A DNA stretch of 64,000 nucleotides, taken from positions 281,510 to 345,509 of the forward strand of contig NZ_JACABA010000003.1 of NCBI RefSeq assembly GCF_013377015.1, read 5' to 3'. The notes beneath the pieces were generated by a model that did not search any database, had not been told where the DNA came from, and was given only the letters and a program-made list of their open reading frames with translations. The DNA comes from Rhodopseudomonas sp. (GTDB lineage: Bacteria; Pseudomonadota; Alphaproteobacteria; Rhizobiales; Xanthobacteraceae). Positions 29,325-37,688 of this stretch are shown here, in pieces (position 1 is the first letter of the stretch; each line of letters starts with the position of its first letter). The position numbers and the translations under genes are program-made.

Positions 29325-30554
29325 ATGCCTGCACTTCGATCGCATGCGCTTGCCGTCACGGCGGCCCTCGCCGTCAGCCTCGCGGCCGCGAGCGGCGCGT
29401 TCGCGCAAAAGAAATACGACACCGGCGCCACCGATACCGAGATCAAGATCGGCAACATTATGCCCTACAGTGGACCGGCGTCCGCCTACGGCGTGATCGG
29501 CAAGACCGAGGAAGCCTACTTCAAGAAGATCAACGCCGCCGGCGGCATCAACGGCCGCAAGATCAACTTCATCAGCTACGACGACGCCTACAGCCCGCCG
29601 AAGACGGTGGAACAGGCCCGCAAGCTGGTGGAAAGCGACGAGGTGCTGCTGGTCTTCAATTCGCTCGGCACGCCGCCGAATTCAGCAATCCACAAATACA
29701 TGAACACCAAGAAAGTGCCGCAGCTTTTCGTCGCCACCGGCGCGACCAAGTGGAACGACCCCAAAAACTTTCCCTGGACCATGGGCTGGCAGCCGAACTA
29801 CCAGTCCGAGACCCAGATCTACGCCAAATACATCCTGAAGAACCACCCCAATTCAAAGATCGCTGTGCTGTATCAGAACGACGACTACGGCAAAGATTAT
29901 CTGAAAGGCTTGAAGGATGGCCTCGGCGCCAAGGCGGCCTCGATGATCGTGCTGGAGGAGAGCTACGAGACCTCGGAGCCGACCGTCGACAGCCACATTG
30001 TCAAGCTGAAATCAACCGGCGCCGACATCTTCGTCAACATCACGACGCCGAAATTCGCCGCGCAGGCGATCAAGAAGAACGCCGAGATCGATTGGAAGCC
30101 CCTGCACTTCCTCAACAACGTCTCCAGCTCGATCGGCAGCGTAATGAAGCCGGCCGGCTTCGAGAATGGACAGGGCGTTATTTCGGCGTCGTACCTCAAG
30201 GACGTCGCCGATACGCAATGGGACAACGATCCCGGAATGAAGGAATTTCTCGCGTTTCTTCAGAAGGATTTTCCCGAAGGCAACAAGCTCGACAGTTTCA
30301 TCGTCACCGGCTACGGCGTGGCGCAGACCCTGGTCCAGGTCCTCAAGCAGTGCGGCGACAATCTCACCCGCGAGAACGTGATGAAACAGGCCGCCAGCCT
30401 GAAGGACTTCAGGACCGAAATGCTGCTACCGGGCATCAAAATCAATACCAGCGACTCCGACTTCGCGCCGATCAGCCAGCTACAGCTGATGAAATTCCAG
30501 GGCGAGAAGTGGGAGCTGTTCGGCGACGTGATCAGCGCCGACGTCGGCGGCTGA
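29325..30554 (+). CDS. Periplasmic substrate-binding protein 3 (LivK family)
   Basis: 409-aa third paralogue. The signal peptide MPALRSHALAVTAALAVSLAAASGAFAQ is followed by the same KKYDTGATDTEIKIGNIMPYSG start as copy 1. It is closer to copy 1 than to copy 2 in several segments (SLGTPPNSAIHKY, MGWQPNYQSETQIYAKYIL, DGLGAKAASMIVLEESYE). ATG 29325 with GGGAG upstream fits the signal peptide. It is preceded by a (CAA)n run and followed by its own terminator. Confidence 0.88.
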   Translation: MPALRSHALAVTAALAVSLAAASGAFAQKKYDTGATDTEIKIGNIMPYSGPASAYGVIGKTEEAYFKKINAAGGINGRKINFISYDDAYSPPKTVEQARKLVESDEVLLVFNSLGTPPNSAIHKYMNTKKVPQLFVATGATKWNDPKNFPWTMGWQPNYQSETQIYAKYILKNHPNSKIAVLYQNDDYGKDYLKGLKDGLGAKAASMIVLEESYETSEPTVDSHIVKLKSTGADIFVNITTPKFAAQAIKKNAEIDWKPLHFLNNVSSSIGSVMKPAGFENGQGVISASYLKDVADTQWDNDPGMKEFLAFLQKDFPEGNKLDSFIVTGYGVAQTLVQVLKQCGDNLTRENVMKQAASLKDFRTEMLLPGIKINTSDSDFAPISQLQLMKFQGEKWELFGDVISADVGG

Positions 30555-30585
30555 CGCCGCGCTGATCGTGACGATTCACGACATC

Positions 30586-30617
30586 GACCCGGACGCTGAT
30601 CGCGTCCGGGTCTTTTT
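30586..30617 (+). terminator. Intrinsic terminator after binding protein 3
   Basis: Perfect 11-bp stem GACCCGGACGC / GCGTCCGGGTC with loop TGATC and five T. It ends the transport region. Confidence 0.92.
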
Positions 30618-30664
30618 CATGCAATGTCGATGGTCGTCTCTTCGCGACCGGCGACCGACGCTTG

Positions 30665-31165
30665 CTACGCCGCGGCGGCGATATTGATCGCGGACTCCGC
30701 AAGCGCGGTCAGCGATACGTCGGTCTTCTTTTCCTGCTGCAGGGTCTCATCGAGCAGCTTCACCGCGTCCTTCATGCCGAGCTGGGTGGCCCACTGCTTC
30801 AGGGTGCCATAGCGCGAGATCTCGTAGTGCTCGACCGCCTGCGCCGCCGCGAGCAACCCGGCGTCGAGCGCCTCGGTGCCCTTGTACTCGTCCATGATTT
30901 CCTTGCCCTCGTCGAGGATGCCCATGATCGCATCGCAGGTCTTGCCCCGCGCCGGCTTGTCGATCAGTTCGAACACCTGCTCGAGGCGTTCGATCTGGCC
31001 TTCGGTCTCGCCGTGATGCTTCTCGAACGCGGCGCGCAGCTTGTCGGAGGTGGCGGCTTTCGCCATCTTCGGCAGCGCTTTCAGAATCTGTTTTTCGGCG
31101 AAGTAGATATCCTTGAGGGTATCGAGGAAAAGATCATTGAGGTCCTTATCCTTCGCGGCGGCCAT
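30665..31165 (-). CDS. DUF892 ferritin-like stress protein (YciE/YciF family)
   Basis: 166-aa, largely helical cytoplasmic protein. It has the DUF892 pattern DLFLDTLKDIYFAEKQILKALPKMAKAA, then KHHGETEGQIERLEQVFE, CDAIMGILDEGKEI and AVEHYEISRYGTLKQWA. The Glu/His residues are positioned for a dimetal site. Start 31165 was chosen because GGAG sits six bases upstream; ATG 31177 is possible. Family members are induced in general stress. An exact EcfG-type promoter is present upstream (31205-31229). Confidence 0.9.
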   Translation of the reverse strand: MAAAKDKDLNDLFLDTLKDIYFAEKQILKALPKMAKAATSDKLRAAFEKHHGETEGQIERLEQVFELIDKPARGKTCDAIMGILDEGKEIMDEYKGTEALDAGLLAAAQAVEHYEISRYGTLKQWATQLGMKDAVKLLDETLQQEKKTDVSLTALAESAINIAAAA

Positions 31166-31204
31166 GATGCGCTCCATTGCGTTGTGGGTGTATTCCCGCG
31201 GCTC

Positions 31205-31229
31205 AACGCAAAATTTATGTCGAGGTTCC
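31205..31229 (-). promoter_or_regulatory. EcfG (general stress) promoter of the DUF892 gene
   Basis: On the - strand, GGAAC (31229-31225), then 16 nt, then CGTT (31208-31205). This is an exact match to the alphaproteobacterial EcfG consensus GGAAC-N16/17-CGTT. The predicted transcript start is about 30 nt before the ATG. The rest of the interval up to 31495 shows no gene or clear signal. Confidence 0.8.
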
Positions 31230-31495
31230 GCGCTGCTGCGAACAAAGCATCTCGGCGCCAGGTCCGGATTCGGACTCATGCAAGTGGCTGTCGTTGGTGT
31301 CGCCCGACGTTGCGCCGCGGTCCTGCGAAATTCTGCGTCACGGGTCGGTTCCTGAGCCCAGGGAACCGCGACTTGTGATGACCAAAACAATCGAGCTACG
31401 ATCCGAAATCTGGATTTCCGGCCGAGGCGACTGCTGTTCTTGGACGCGCAGCCAGACGGATCGGCTCACATTTTGTCTCGGCGCGTCGGTATCGG

Positions 31496-32320
31496 ATGGC
31501 GATGATGAAGAACCTGACGTTTGTTTCGTTCGATGTCGGCAACCGGGTGGCCGCCCACGCGCTTCATGTCGGGGACCGGATCAACACCGCGGGTTTCGAA
31601 GCCGAGGTGCTTTCGGCCGTTCCGCTCGCGATCAAGGTCGGAGTCAACGGCGTCGCGGTGCTGTTTCGCTACGGCGTTGCGGTTCTCGTCGGTTTGTCCG
31701 CCACCGAGGAGGCCAAATTCATGGAGAGTCTGGCCTCCCGGATCGGCGGCAAGCTCGCGGTCTATGAGGAGGAGACCGCGATCATCGAACTAGCGAACGA
31801 CAGGCTCGATCAGGTCCCGGCCGGAGGCCCGATCCATGTCAAGGAAATGTCGGCGGAGCGACTGCTGGTGGTTGCCGACGTACTGGCAAAGAGCGTCGTG
31901 CTCGCGCATGGTGAGCGAGAAGTGGCCAAGGTGTTCGAGGTGATCGAACCCTTTGCCAGGGAATTGGCCGACCACGGCCGAACCCGCCGCGATCGCAAGG
32001 GCGTTCTGAAGCTGATCGGAAACGCGCTACTGGTGCAGCACCGGCTGTCCGGACGCGTCGCCATCACCGAAAAGCCGGACGCGCTGTGGGATCGTCCCGA
32101 TCTGGAACGGCTCTACGCCCGCCTCGAAGACGAGTACGAACTCAAGGAGCGCGTCGATGCGCTCAACCAGAAGCTCGCGGTGATCGCCGAGACCGCCAAC
32201 ACGCTGGCGGACATCATCGATACACGACGCTCGCTCCGTCTCGAACTGATCGTCGTGCTGCTGATCGCATTCGAGATCGTGATGACCTTCTATCAGATCT
32301 TCGCGGGTCGGGGCCACTAA
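31496..32320 (+). CDS. RMD1/DUF155 family protein with C-terminal membrane anchor
   Basis: 274-aa protein. The N-terminal half is alpha/beta (FRYGVAVLVGLSATEEAKF). The family core is ERLLVVADVLAKSVVLAHGEREVAKVFEVIEPFARELADHGRTRRD, then ITEKPDALWDRPDLERLYARLEDEYELKERVDALNQKL. One C-terminal transmembrane helix follows (LELIVVLLIAFEIVMTFYQIF). Homologues are yeast Rmd1/Rmd8 and bacterial YagE-like proteins. The biochemical role is unknown; the mitochondrial member RMND1 is linked to translation. Three nearby ATG codons (31496, 31502, 31505) make the start uncertain. Confidence 0.8.
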   Translation: MAMMKNLTFVSFDVGNRVAAHALHVGDRINTAGFEAEVLSAVPLAIKVGVNGVAVLFRYGVAVLVGLSATEEAKFMESLASRIGGKLAVYEEETAIIELANDRLDQVPAGGPIHVKEMSAERLLVVADVLAKSVVLAHGEREVAKVFEVIEPFARELADHGRTRRDRKGVLKLIGNALLVQHRLSGRVAITEKPDALWDRPDLERLYARLEDEYELKERVDALNQKLAVIAETANTLADIIDTRRSLRLELIVVLLIAFEIVMTFYQIFAGRGH

Positions 32321-32338
32321 CATCGCCAGCGCCGATGC

Positions 32339-33511
32339 TCACGCCGCCAGCGTGGTCTCGACCAGCTTGATCCAATACGAGGTGCCGAACACGATGGCGT
32401 CGTCGTTGAAGTTGTAGGCCGGGTGATGCAACCCGGCGCTGTCGCCGTTGCCGAGGAAGATGAAAGCGCCGGGGCGGGCTTCCAGCATGTAGGCGAAGTC
32501 CTCGGCGCCCATCAGCGGCGGCATGTCGTGGACATTGGCGTCGCCGGCGACGTCGCGCGCGATCTTCTGTGCAATCGCGGTCTGCGCAGCGTGATTCACC
32601 ACCACCGGATAACCGCGCTCGTATTCGAGATCGATTTTCGCGCCGGTCATCTGCGCCACCCCGGAAACCACCTCGCGAACTCGCTTCTCGACCAGGTCGC
32701 GCACCTCGGCGGTCAGCGTCCGCACCGTACCCTTGAGTTCCGCGGTCTGCGGGATTACGTTGCGGGCATTGCCGGCGTGGAACTCGCAGATCGAGATCAC
32801 CGCGGATTCCAGCGGATCGACGGTGCGCGAGACGATCGACTGCAGGGCCGCAACCAGCTGCGCGCCGACCAGCACCGAATCGATCGATTTGTGCGGCCGC
32901 GCGGCGTGGCCGCCGACGCCCTCGATCCGGATATCGATCGAATCGGTCGAGGCCATCACCGGGCCGGCCTTCAGCGCGAACGACCCGATCGGGATGCCGG
33001 GACCGTTGTGCATGCCATAGACCTGGTCGATCTTGAACCGGTCCATCAGGCCGTCCTTGATCATCGCGGCGGCGCCGGCGCCGCCCTCCTCCGCCGGCTG
33101 GAAGATCACCACCGCGTCGCCGGAGAAATTCCGCGTCTCGGCCAGATAGCGCGCGGCGCCGAGCAGCATCGCGGTGTGGCCGTCGTGGCCGCAGGCGTGC
33201 ATCTTGCCGGGAACCGTCGAGGCGTAATCCAGCCCGGTGGCTTCCTCGATCGGCAGCGCGTCCATGTCGGCGCGCATTCCGATCACCTTGACGTCGCTGT
33301 CCGCCGCGGGCTTGCGGCCCTTGATGACGCCGACCACGCCGGTGCGGCCGAGCCCGGTGGCGACTTCGTCGCAGCCGAATTCCCGCAGCCGCTCCGCCAC
33401 GAAGGCCGCGGTGCGGTCGACGTCGTACATCAGTTCGGGATGGGCATGGATATCGCGGCGCCAGGCCATGATGTCGGGCTGCAGATCGGCGACGCGGTTG
33501 ATTACGGGCAT
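32339..33511 (-). CDS. M20D amidohydrolase (hippurate hydrolase-like)
   Basis: 390-aa cytoplasmic metallohydrolase of the amidohydrolase/aminoacylase group. Metal-binding segments are the Asp of MRADMDALPI, the Cys-Gly-His of HACGHDGHTAML, the Glu pair of QPAEEGGAGA, the His of PHKSIDS, and LHHPAYNFNDDAI near the C-terminus. ATG 33511 (MPVINRVADLQ) is chosen because it matches the family N-terminus. Likely substrates are N-acyl amino acids. It is divergent from the GMC oxidoreductase gene with 156 bp between. Confidence 0.88.
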   Translation of the reverse strand: MPVINRVADLQPDIMAWRRDIHAHPELMYDVDRTAAFVAERLREFGCDEVATGLGRTGVVGVIKGRKPAADSDVKVIGMRADMDALPIEEATGLDYASTVPGKMHACGHDGHTAMLLGAARYLAETRNFSGDAVVIFQPAEEGGAGAAAMIKDGLMDRFKIDQVYGMHNGPGIPIGSFALKAGPVMASTDSIDIRIEGVGGHAARPHKSIDSVLVGAQLVAALQSIVSRTVDPLESAVISICEFHAGNARNVIPQTAELKGTVRTLTAEVRDLVEKRVREVVSGVAQMTGAKIDLEYERGYPVVVNHAAQTAIAQKIARDVAGDANVHDMPPLMGAEDFAYMLEARPGAFIFLGNGDSAGLHHPAYNFNDDAIVFGTSYWIKLVETTLAA

Positions 33512-33667
33512 GGGGCCTACATCTCGGTGAGAGAACCAGTTGAGATAGCCTAGCACGACCCGTGCCATCCGCCCAATACCGGCTGCAAGGCAACTGTACA
33601 GCGACCGAACCCACCGCTAAGCGTTGCCGACACCGCGTCGGCGGTGCAAAAAAAGCGGGTGGCAGGG

Positions 33668-35293
33668 ATGGCGCAACGGATCGAGGGCGAGTTCGATTAC
33701 ATCGTGGTCGGCGCGGGAACGGCAGGTTGCATCGTCGCCAACCGGCTCTCGGCCGACCCGGCGCACCGGGTAATGCTGTTGGAGGCCGGCGGCAGCGACA
33801 ACTGGATCTGGTTCCATATCCCGGTCGGCTATCTGTTCGCGATCGGCAATCCGCGCTCGGACTGGATGTTCCGCACCGAACCCGAGCCCGGTCTCAACGG
33901 TCGTTCATTGGCCTATCCGCGCGGCAAGGTGATCGGCGGCTGCTCGGCCATCAACGCCATGATCTCGATGCGGGGCCAGGCCGCCGATTACGACCACTGG
34001 CGCCAGCTCGGGCTCGCCGGCTGGGGCTGGGACGATGTGCTGCCCGCATTCCGGCGGCTGGAAGATCATTTTTTGGGCGACAGCGCGCTTCACGGCACGG
34101 GCGGCGGCTGGCGGATTGAAGCGGCAAGGCTGTCCTGGCCGATCCTCGACGCCGTCGGCGACGCCGCCGAGCAAATGGGGATTCCCTGGATCCGCGATTT
34201 CAACACCGGCGACAATGAAGGCGTCGGCTATTTCCACGTCAATCAGAAGCGCGGCCGGCGCTGGTCATCGGCGCGGGGCTTTCTGAAGCCGGCGCTGCAC
34301 CGCCCCAATCTGCGGCTGGAAAAGAACGTGCTGGTCGATCGATTGATCGTCGAGCACGGCCGCGCTGTCGGCGTCCGCTTCATCCAGGGCGGCGAGATCG
34401 TCGAAGTCCGCTCGCGGCGCGAGGTGGTGCTGTGCGCCGGCTCGATCGGCTCCACCCAGGTGCTGCACCGCTCCGGGATCGGGCCTGCCGAATGGCTGGC
34501 GCCGCTCGGCATCGACACCGTGCTGGATCGTCCCGGCGTCGGGCGCAATCTGCAGGACCATCTGCAGCAACGCGCGATCTACAAAGTCGCCAACGTCCGC
34601 ACCCTGAACGAGACCTATCATTCGCTGCCGCGGCGGGCGCTGATGGGGCTCGACTACGCGCTGCGGCGGCGCGGGCCGCTGACCATGGCGCCGTCGCAGC
34701 TCGGCATCTTCACCCGCTCCGACCCGGGCCAGGAGCGCGCCAATATCCAGTTTCATGTCCAGCCGCTGTCGCTCGACAAGTTCGGCGATCCGCTGCACCG
34801 CTTTCCGGCAATCACGGTCAGCGCCTGCAATCTGCGTCCGACCTCGCGCGGCGAGATCAAGATCAAGTCGGCCGCGCCCGATGCTGCGCCGTCGATTGCG
34901 CCGCATTACCTCACCACTGACGCCGACCGCCGCGTCGCCGCCGACGCGATCCGCGCCACGCGCCGGCTGATGCATCAACAAGCGCTCGCGCGCTATCATC
35001 CCGAGGAATATCTCCCCGGCCCCACGGTCGGCGACGACGACGCCGCGCTGGCCAAGGCCGCGGGCGATATCGGCACCACCATCTTCCATCCGGTCGGCAC
35101 CGCAAAAATGGGGTTGCCGAGCGATCGGCTGGCCGTGGTCGACGCGAGGCTGCGGTTGTTCGGCATCGGCGGGCTGCGCGTGATCGACGCCTCGGTGATG
35201 CCGACGATTACGTCCGGCAATACCAATACGCCGACCGCGATGATCGCCGAGAAGGGCGCCTCGATGCTGCTCGAAGATTCCCGGCTGTCATGA
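33668..35293 (+). CDS. GMC-family FAD alcohol/choline-type dehydrogenase
   Basis: 541-aa FAD enzyme. The dinucleotide motif DYIVVGAGTAGCIVANRLS is near residue 9, signature 1 is GKVIGGCSAINAMISMRGQAADYDHW, signature 2 GSIGSTQVLHRSGIGP, and the C-terminal catalytic His is in IFHPVGTAKMG with Asn in GNTNTPTAMIAEK. The family oxidises alcohols such as choline, medium-chain alcohols or polyethylene glycol; substrate unknown. ATG 33668 is chosen over GTG 33644. It overlaps the next gene by 4 nt, so the oxidoreductase and hydrolase are coupled. Confidence 0.9.
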   Translation: MAQRIEGEFDYIVVGAGTAGCIVANRLSADPAHRVMLLEAGGSDNWIWFHIPVGYLFAIGNPRSDWMFRTEPEPGLNGRSLAYPRGKVIGGCSAINAMISMRGQAADYDHWRQLGLAGWGWDDVLPAFRRLEDHFLGDSALHGTGGGWRIEAARLSWPILDAVGDAAEQMGIPWIRDFNTGDNEGVGYFHVNQKRGRRWSSARGFLKPALHRPNLRLEKNVLVDRLIVEHGRAVGVRFIQGGEIVEVRSRREVVLCAGSIGSTQVLHRSGIGPAEWLAPLGIDTVLDRPGVGRNLQDHLQQRAIYKVANVRTLNETYHSLPRRALMGLDYALRRRGPLTMAPSQLGIFTRSDPGQERANIQFHVQPLSLDKFGDPLHRFPAITVSACNLRPTSRGEIKIKSAAPDAAPSIAPHYLTTDADRRVAADAIRATRRLMHQQALARYHPEEYLPGPTVGDDDAALAKAAGDIGTTIFHPVGTAKMGLPSDRLAVVDARLRLFGIGGLRVIDASVMPTITSGNTNTPTAMIAEKGASMLLEDSRLS

Positions 35294-36198
35294 CCGAACG
35301 GCATCGCATTTGGGTCGAAACCGCCGGGCTGCGGCTTGCGCTGGTGCGATGGGGTGAGGCCGACCCGCGCAGGCCGCCGGCGCTGCTGCTGCACGGAACC
35401 GGCTTCGTTGCCGAGGTCTGGGACGAGATCGCAAATGCGCTGACCAGCAGATACACGGTCTATGCGCTCGACCGCCGCGGCCACGGCGCCAGCGACAAGC
35501 CGATCGCTGATCGCTATCACTTCCTGGATTTTGCGTCGGACCTGTGCGCGGCGATCAAGGCGTTGCAGCTGACCGGCATCTACGGCATCGGCCACAGCGC
35601 CGGCGCCACCGACCTGCTGCTCGCCGCCAAACTGCAGCCCGAACGCTTCGCCCGGCTATTCGTGATGGAGCCGACCGTGATGACGCCGACCGCGCATCCC
35701 GGCGACGGCGCGCGGCTGAGCGACCAGGGCACGGCCACGGTGCAGGGCGTGCTGCGCCGTCAGGTCGAATTCGCCAGCGCCGAGGCGGCGCTGCAACGCT
35801 TTCGCGCGGCGCCGGCCTTCGCGCCATGGACCGAACCGGCGCTGCGCGCCTACATCCGGCACGGTTTCGAACCGCTGCCCGATGGACGGGTGCGGCTGCT
35901 GTGCCGGCCGGAGATCGAAGCCGCGCTGCTGCTGCCGATTTACCAGGCGATCGAGCAGGTCTATGCCGACGACGACGGCGGCAATCCGTTCGGCTGGCTC
36001 GCCGAGATCGACTGTCCGGTGCGGATCGCCACCGCCGAACAGTCGTGGCCGATCTACAAGGAGATGGCGGCCCGCGCCGCTGCGCTGATCCCGGCCGCGA
36101 GCCGCTGCGCTTTCGACGGCGTCGGCCACTGCGTCGCCCAGGAGGCGCCCGAGCTACTGATCGCCGCGTTGGAAGAATTCGAGACCGCAGCGCGCTAA
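35290..36198 (+). CDS. Alpha/beta hydrolase
   Basis: 302-aa cytoplasmic hydrolase. It has an oxyanion segment LLLHGTGFVAEVWDE, the nucleophile elbow GIGHSAGAT, and the catalytic His in GVGHCVAQEAP near the C-terminus. The first strands (DRRGHGASDKP) are typical. Its ATG overlaps the GMC dehydrogenase stop, suggesting a short catabolic pair in which the oxidised product or an ester is hydrolysed. Substrate unknown. Confidence 0.88.
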   Translation: MTERHRIWVETAGLRLALVRWGEADPRRPPALLLHGTGFVAEVWDEIANALTSRYTVYALDRRGHGASDKPIADRYHFLDFASDLCAAIKALQLTGIYGIGHSAGATDLLLAAKLQPERFARLFVMEPTVMTPTAHPGDGARLSDQGTATVQGVLRRQVEFASAEAALQRFRAAPAFAPWTEPALRAYIRHGFEPLPDGRVRLLCRPEIEAALLLPIYQAIEQVYADDDGGNPFGWLAEIDCPVRIATAEQSWPIYKEMAARAAALIPAASRCAFDGVGHCVAQEAPELLIAALEEFETAAR

Positions 36199-36241
36199 GG
36201 TGCGGCGCGCCGGAGACGGCGTCGTCACGACATCGTCATCG

Positions 36242-36279
36242 CCCGGGCGTCGGCTTTGTCGGCCCCGCCCGGGAATAAA
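36242..36279 (+). promoter_or_regulatory. Dyad and ECF-like -35 element before the metallophosphoesterase
   Basis: CCCGGGCG (36242-36249) and its reverse complement (36266-36273) are separated by 16 nt and run into GGGAATAAA (36271-36279), which resembles the GGAAT-type -35 boxes used by several ECF sigma factors. No convincing -10 was identified. It may be the autoregulated promoter of the downstream unit. Confidence 0.4.
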
Positions 36280-36337
36280 CCCCCGCCCTGCCCGATCCAG
36301 TCCCTGAGACCCAATCAAGGGTCGCGGGAGAGTGGCC

Positions 36338-37273
36338 ATGAGCGATCACGATCACCACGACGGCGTCAGCCGCCGCAAGATGCTGGAATGCATGACCTGG
36401 GCCGGCACCGGCGTGCTGTGGACGGTGTCGGGCGGCGTGCCGCGGGCGCTGGGGCTGGTCGGCGAAGCGCAGGCCGCGGAGCCGGTCGGATTCTCCTTCC
36501 TGCAGATCAGCGACAGCCATGTCGGCTTCAGCAAGCCGGCCAATCCCAACGCGATCGGCACGCTCGAGGAAGCGATCGGCAAGATCAAGGCGATGCCGAC
36601 GAAGCCGTCCTTCATGATCCACACCGGCGATATCACGCATCTCGCCAAGGCGGCAGAATTCGACGATGCCGAGCGCATCATCTCGCAGGCCAAGCTCGAC
36701 GTGCACTACGTCCCCGGCGAGCACGACATGATTGACGAAGAAATCAAGCTCTATCGCGAACGCTACGGCCGCGGCACCAAGGGCGCCGGCTGGTACTCGT
36801 TCGACGCCAATGGCGTGCACTTCATCGGCCTCGTCAACGTCGTCGACCTCAAGGCCGGCGGGCTTGGCAATCTCGGCGCCGACCAACTCGAATGGCTGGA
36901 AGACGACCTTCGCGGCAGATCGACATCCACCCCGATCGTGGTGTTCGCCCACATCCCGCTATGGACGGTGTATCCGGAGTGGGGCTGGGGCACCGCGGAC
37001 GGCGCCCGCGCGCTCGACTATCTGAAGGGTTTTGGCTCGGTCACCGTGCTGAACGGCCACATCCATCAGGTGATGCAGAAGGTCGAGGGCAACGTCACCT
37101 TCCACACCGCGCGTTCGACCGCGTTTCCGCAGCCGGCGCCCGGCACCGCACCCTCGCCCGGCCCGATGAAGGTCGCCGACGACAAGCTCCGCAGCCTGCT
37201 CGGCACCGCCAGCATCGTGTTCAAGCCGGGGCAGCAGCGCCTGGCGATCATCGACACCCCGTTACAGAGCTGA
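36338..37273 (+). CDS. Tat-exported calcineurin-type metallophosphoesterase
   Basis: 311-aa periplasmic phosphoesterase. The N-terminus carries a twin-arginine signal (SRRKMLECM, then a hydrophobic stretch ending near AQA). Metal-ligand motifs of the family occur in order: QISDSHVGF (D-x-H), HTGDITHL (GDxxH), PGEHD (GNHD variant with Glu replacing Asn), FAHIPLW and LNGHIHQV (GH-x-H). ATG 36338 has GGGAG seven bases upstream; the in-frame GTG 36332 is rejected. It is followed by cupredoxin, sigma and anti-sigma genes, pointing to an envelope stress unit. Confidence 0.88.
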   Translation: MSDHDHHDGVSRRKMLECMTWAGTGVLWTVSGGVPRALGLVGEAQAAEPVGFSFLQISDSHVGFSKPANPNAIGTLEEAIGKIKAMPTKPSFMIHTGDITHLAKAAEFDDAERIISQAKLDVHYVPGEHDMIDEEIKLYRERYGRGTKGAGWYSFDANGVHFIGLVNVVDLKAGGLGNLGADQLEWLEDDLRGRSTSTPIVVFAHIPLWTVYPEWGWGTADGARALDYLKGFGSVTVLNGHIHQVMQKVEGNVTFHTARSTAFPQPAPGTAPSPGPMKVADDKLRSLLGTASIVFKPGQQRLAIIDTPLQS

Positions 37274-37279
37274 GGTGCG

Positions 37280-37612
37280 ATGATGACAATTGCAACAATA
37301 CGCCATCTCGCGATCCGCTGCGCCGTCGCCGCGTTCATGGCGTCGCAGATTTCGGCCGTGCGCTGCGAGACCGTGTCAGTGACAATCGACAATTTCACCT
37401 TCGCCCCGGCGCAGCTCACGGTGAAGGTCGGCTCGACGGTGACCTGGACCAACCACGACGACATTCCGCATACCGTGGTGTCAGCCGGCAAATTCAAGTC
37501 GAAAACGCTCGATACCGACGACAGCTACTCATTCACTTTCGCGACAGCGGGCGACTACAAGTATTTTTGTTCGCTGCATCCCCATATGACCGGGACGATC
37601 AAGGTTGAGTGA
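37280..37612 (+). CDS. Amicyanin-like cupredoxin
   Basis: 110-aa type-1 copper protein with a Sec signal peptide (about residues 1-29). Copper ligands can be assigned: His in DIPHTVVS, then Cys, His and Met in YFCSLHPHM (C-X2-H-X2-M, the amicyanin spacing). It would transfer electrons in the periplasm. It starts 7 bp after the metallophosphoesterase stop at tandem ATG codons 37280/37283. Family knowledge does not fix its partner. Confidence 0.88.
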   Translation: MMTIATIRHLAIRCAVAAFMASQISAVRCETVSVTIDNFTFAPAQLTVKVGSTVTWTNHDDIPHTVVSAGKFKSKTLDTDDSYSFTFATAGDYKYFCSLHPHMTGTIKVE

Positions 37613-37635
37613 CAAGCCAAATCAGGCCATCACAC

Positions 37636-37668
37636 TGGACCGGCCGATGCCTCGCATCGGCCGGTCCA
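37636..37668 (+). other. Perfect 15-bp hairpin between cupredoxin and sigma-factor genes
   Basis: TGGACCGGCCGATGC, loop CTC, then the exact reverse complement. There is no following T run, so it is not a standard terminator. It could attenuate, process or stabilise the mRNA between the structural and regulatory genes. It makes a sigma-factor start upstream of it unlikely. Confidence 0.75.
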
Positions 37669-37688
37669 CAATTGAAAAGGCGACGCCG

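Noticed and set aside
37605-37688. Earlier sigma-factor start at TTG 37605 or ATG 37647
   Set aside because: Would place a perfect 15-bp hairpin inside the coding region and overlap the cupredoxin stop. GTG 37689 has a good ribosome site and gives a normal ECF length.
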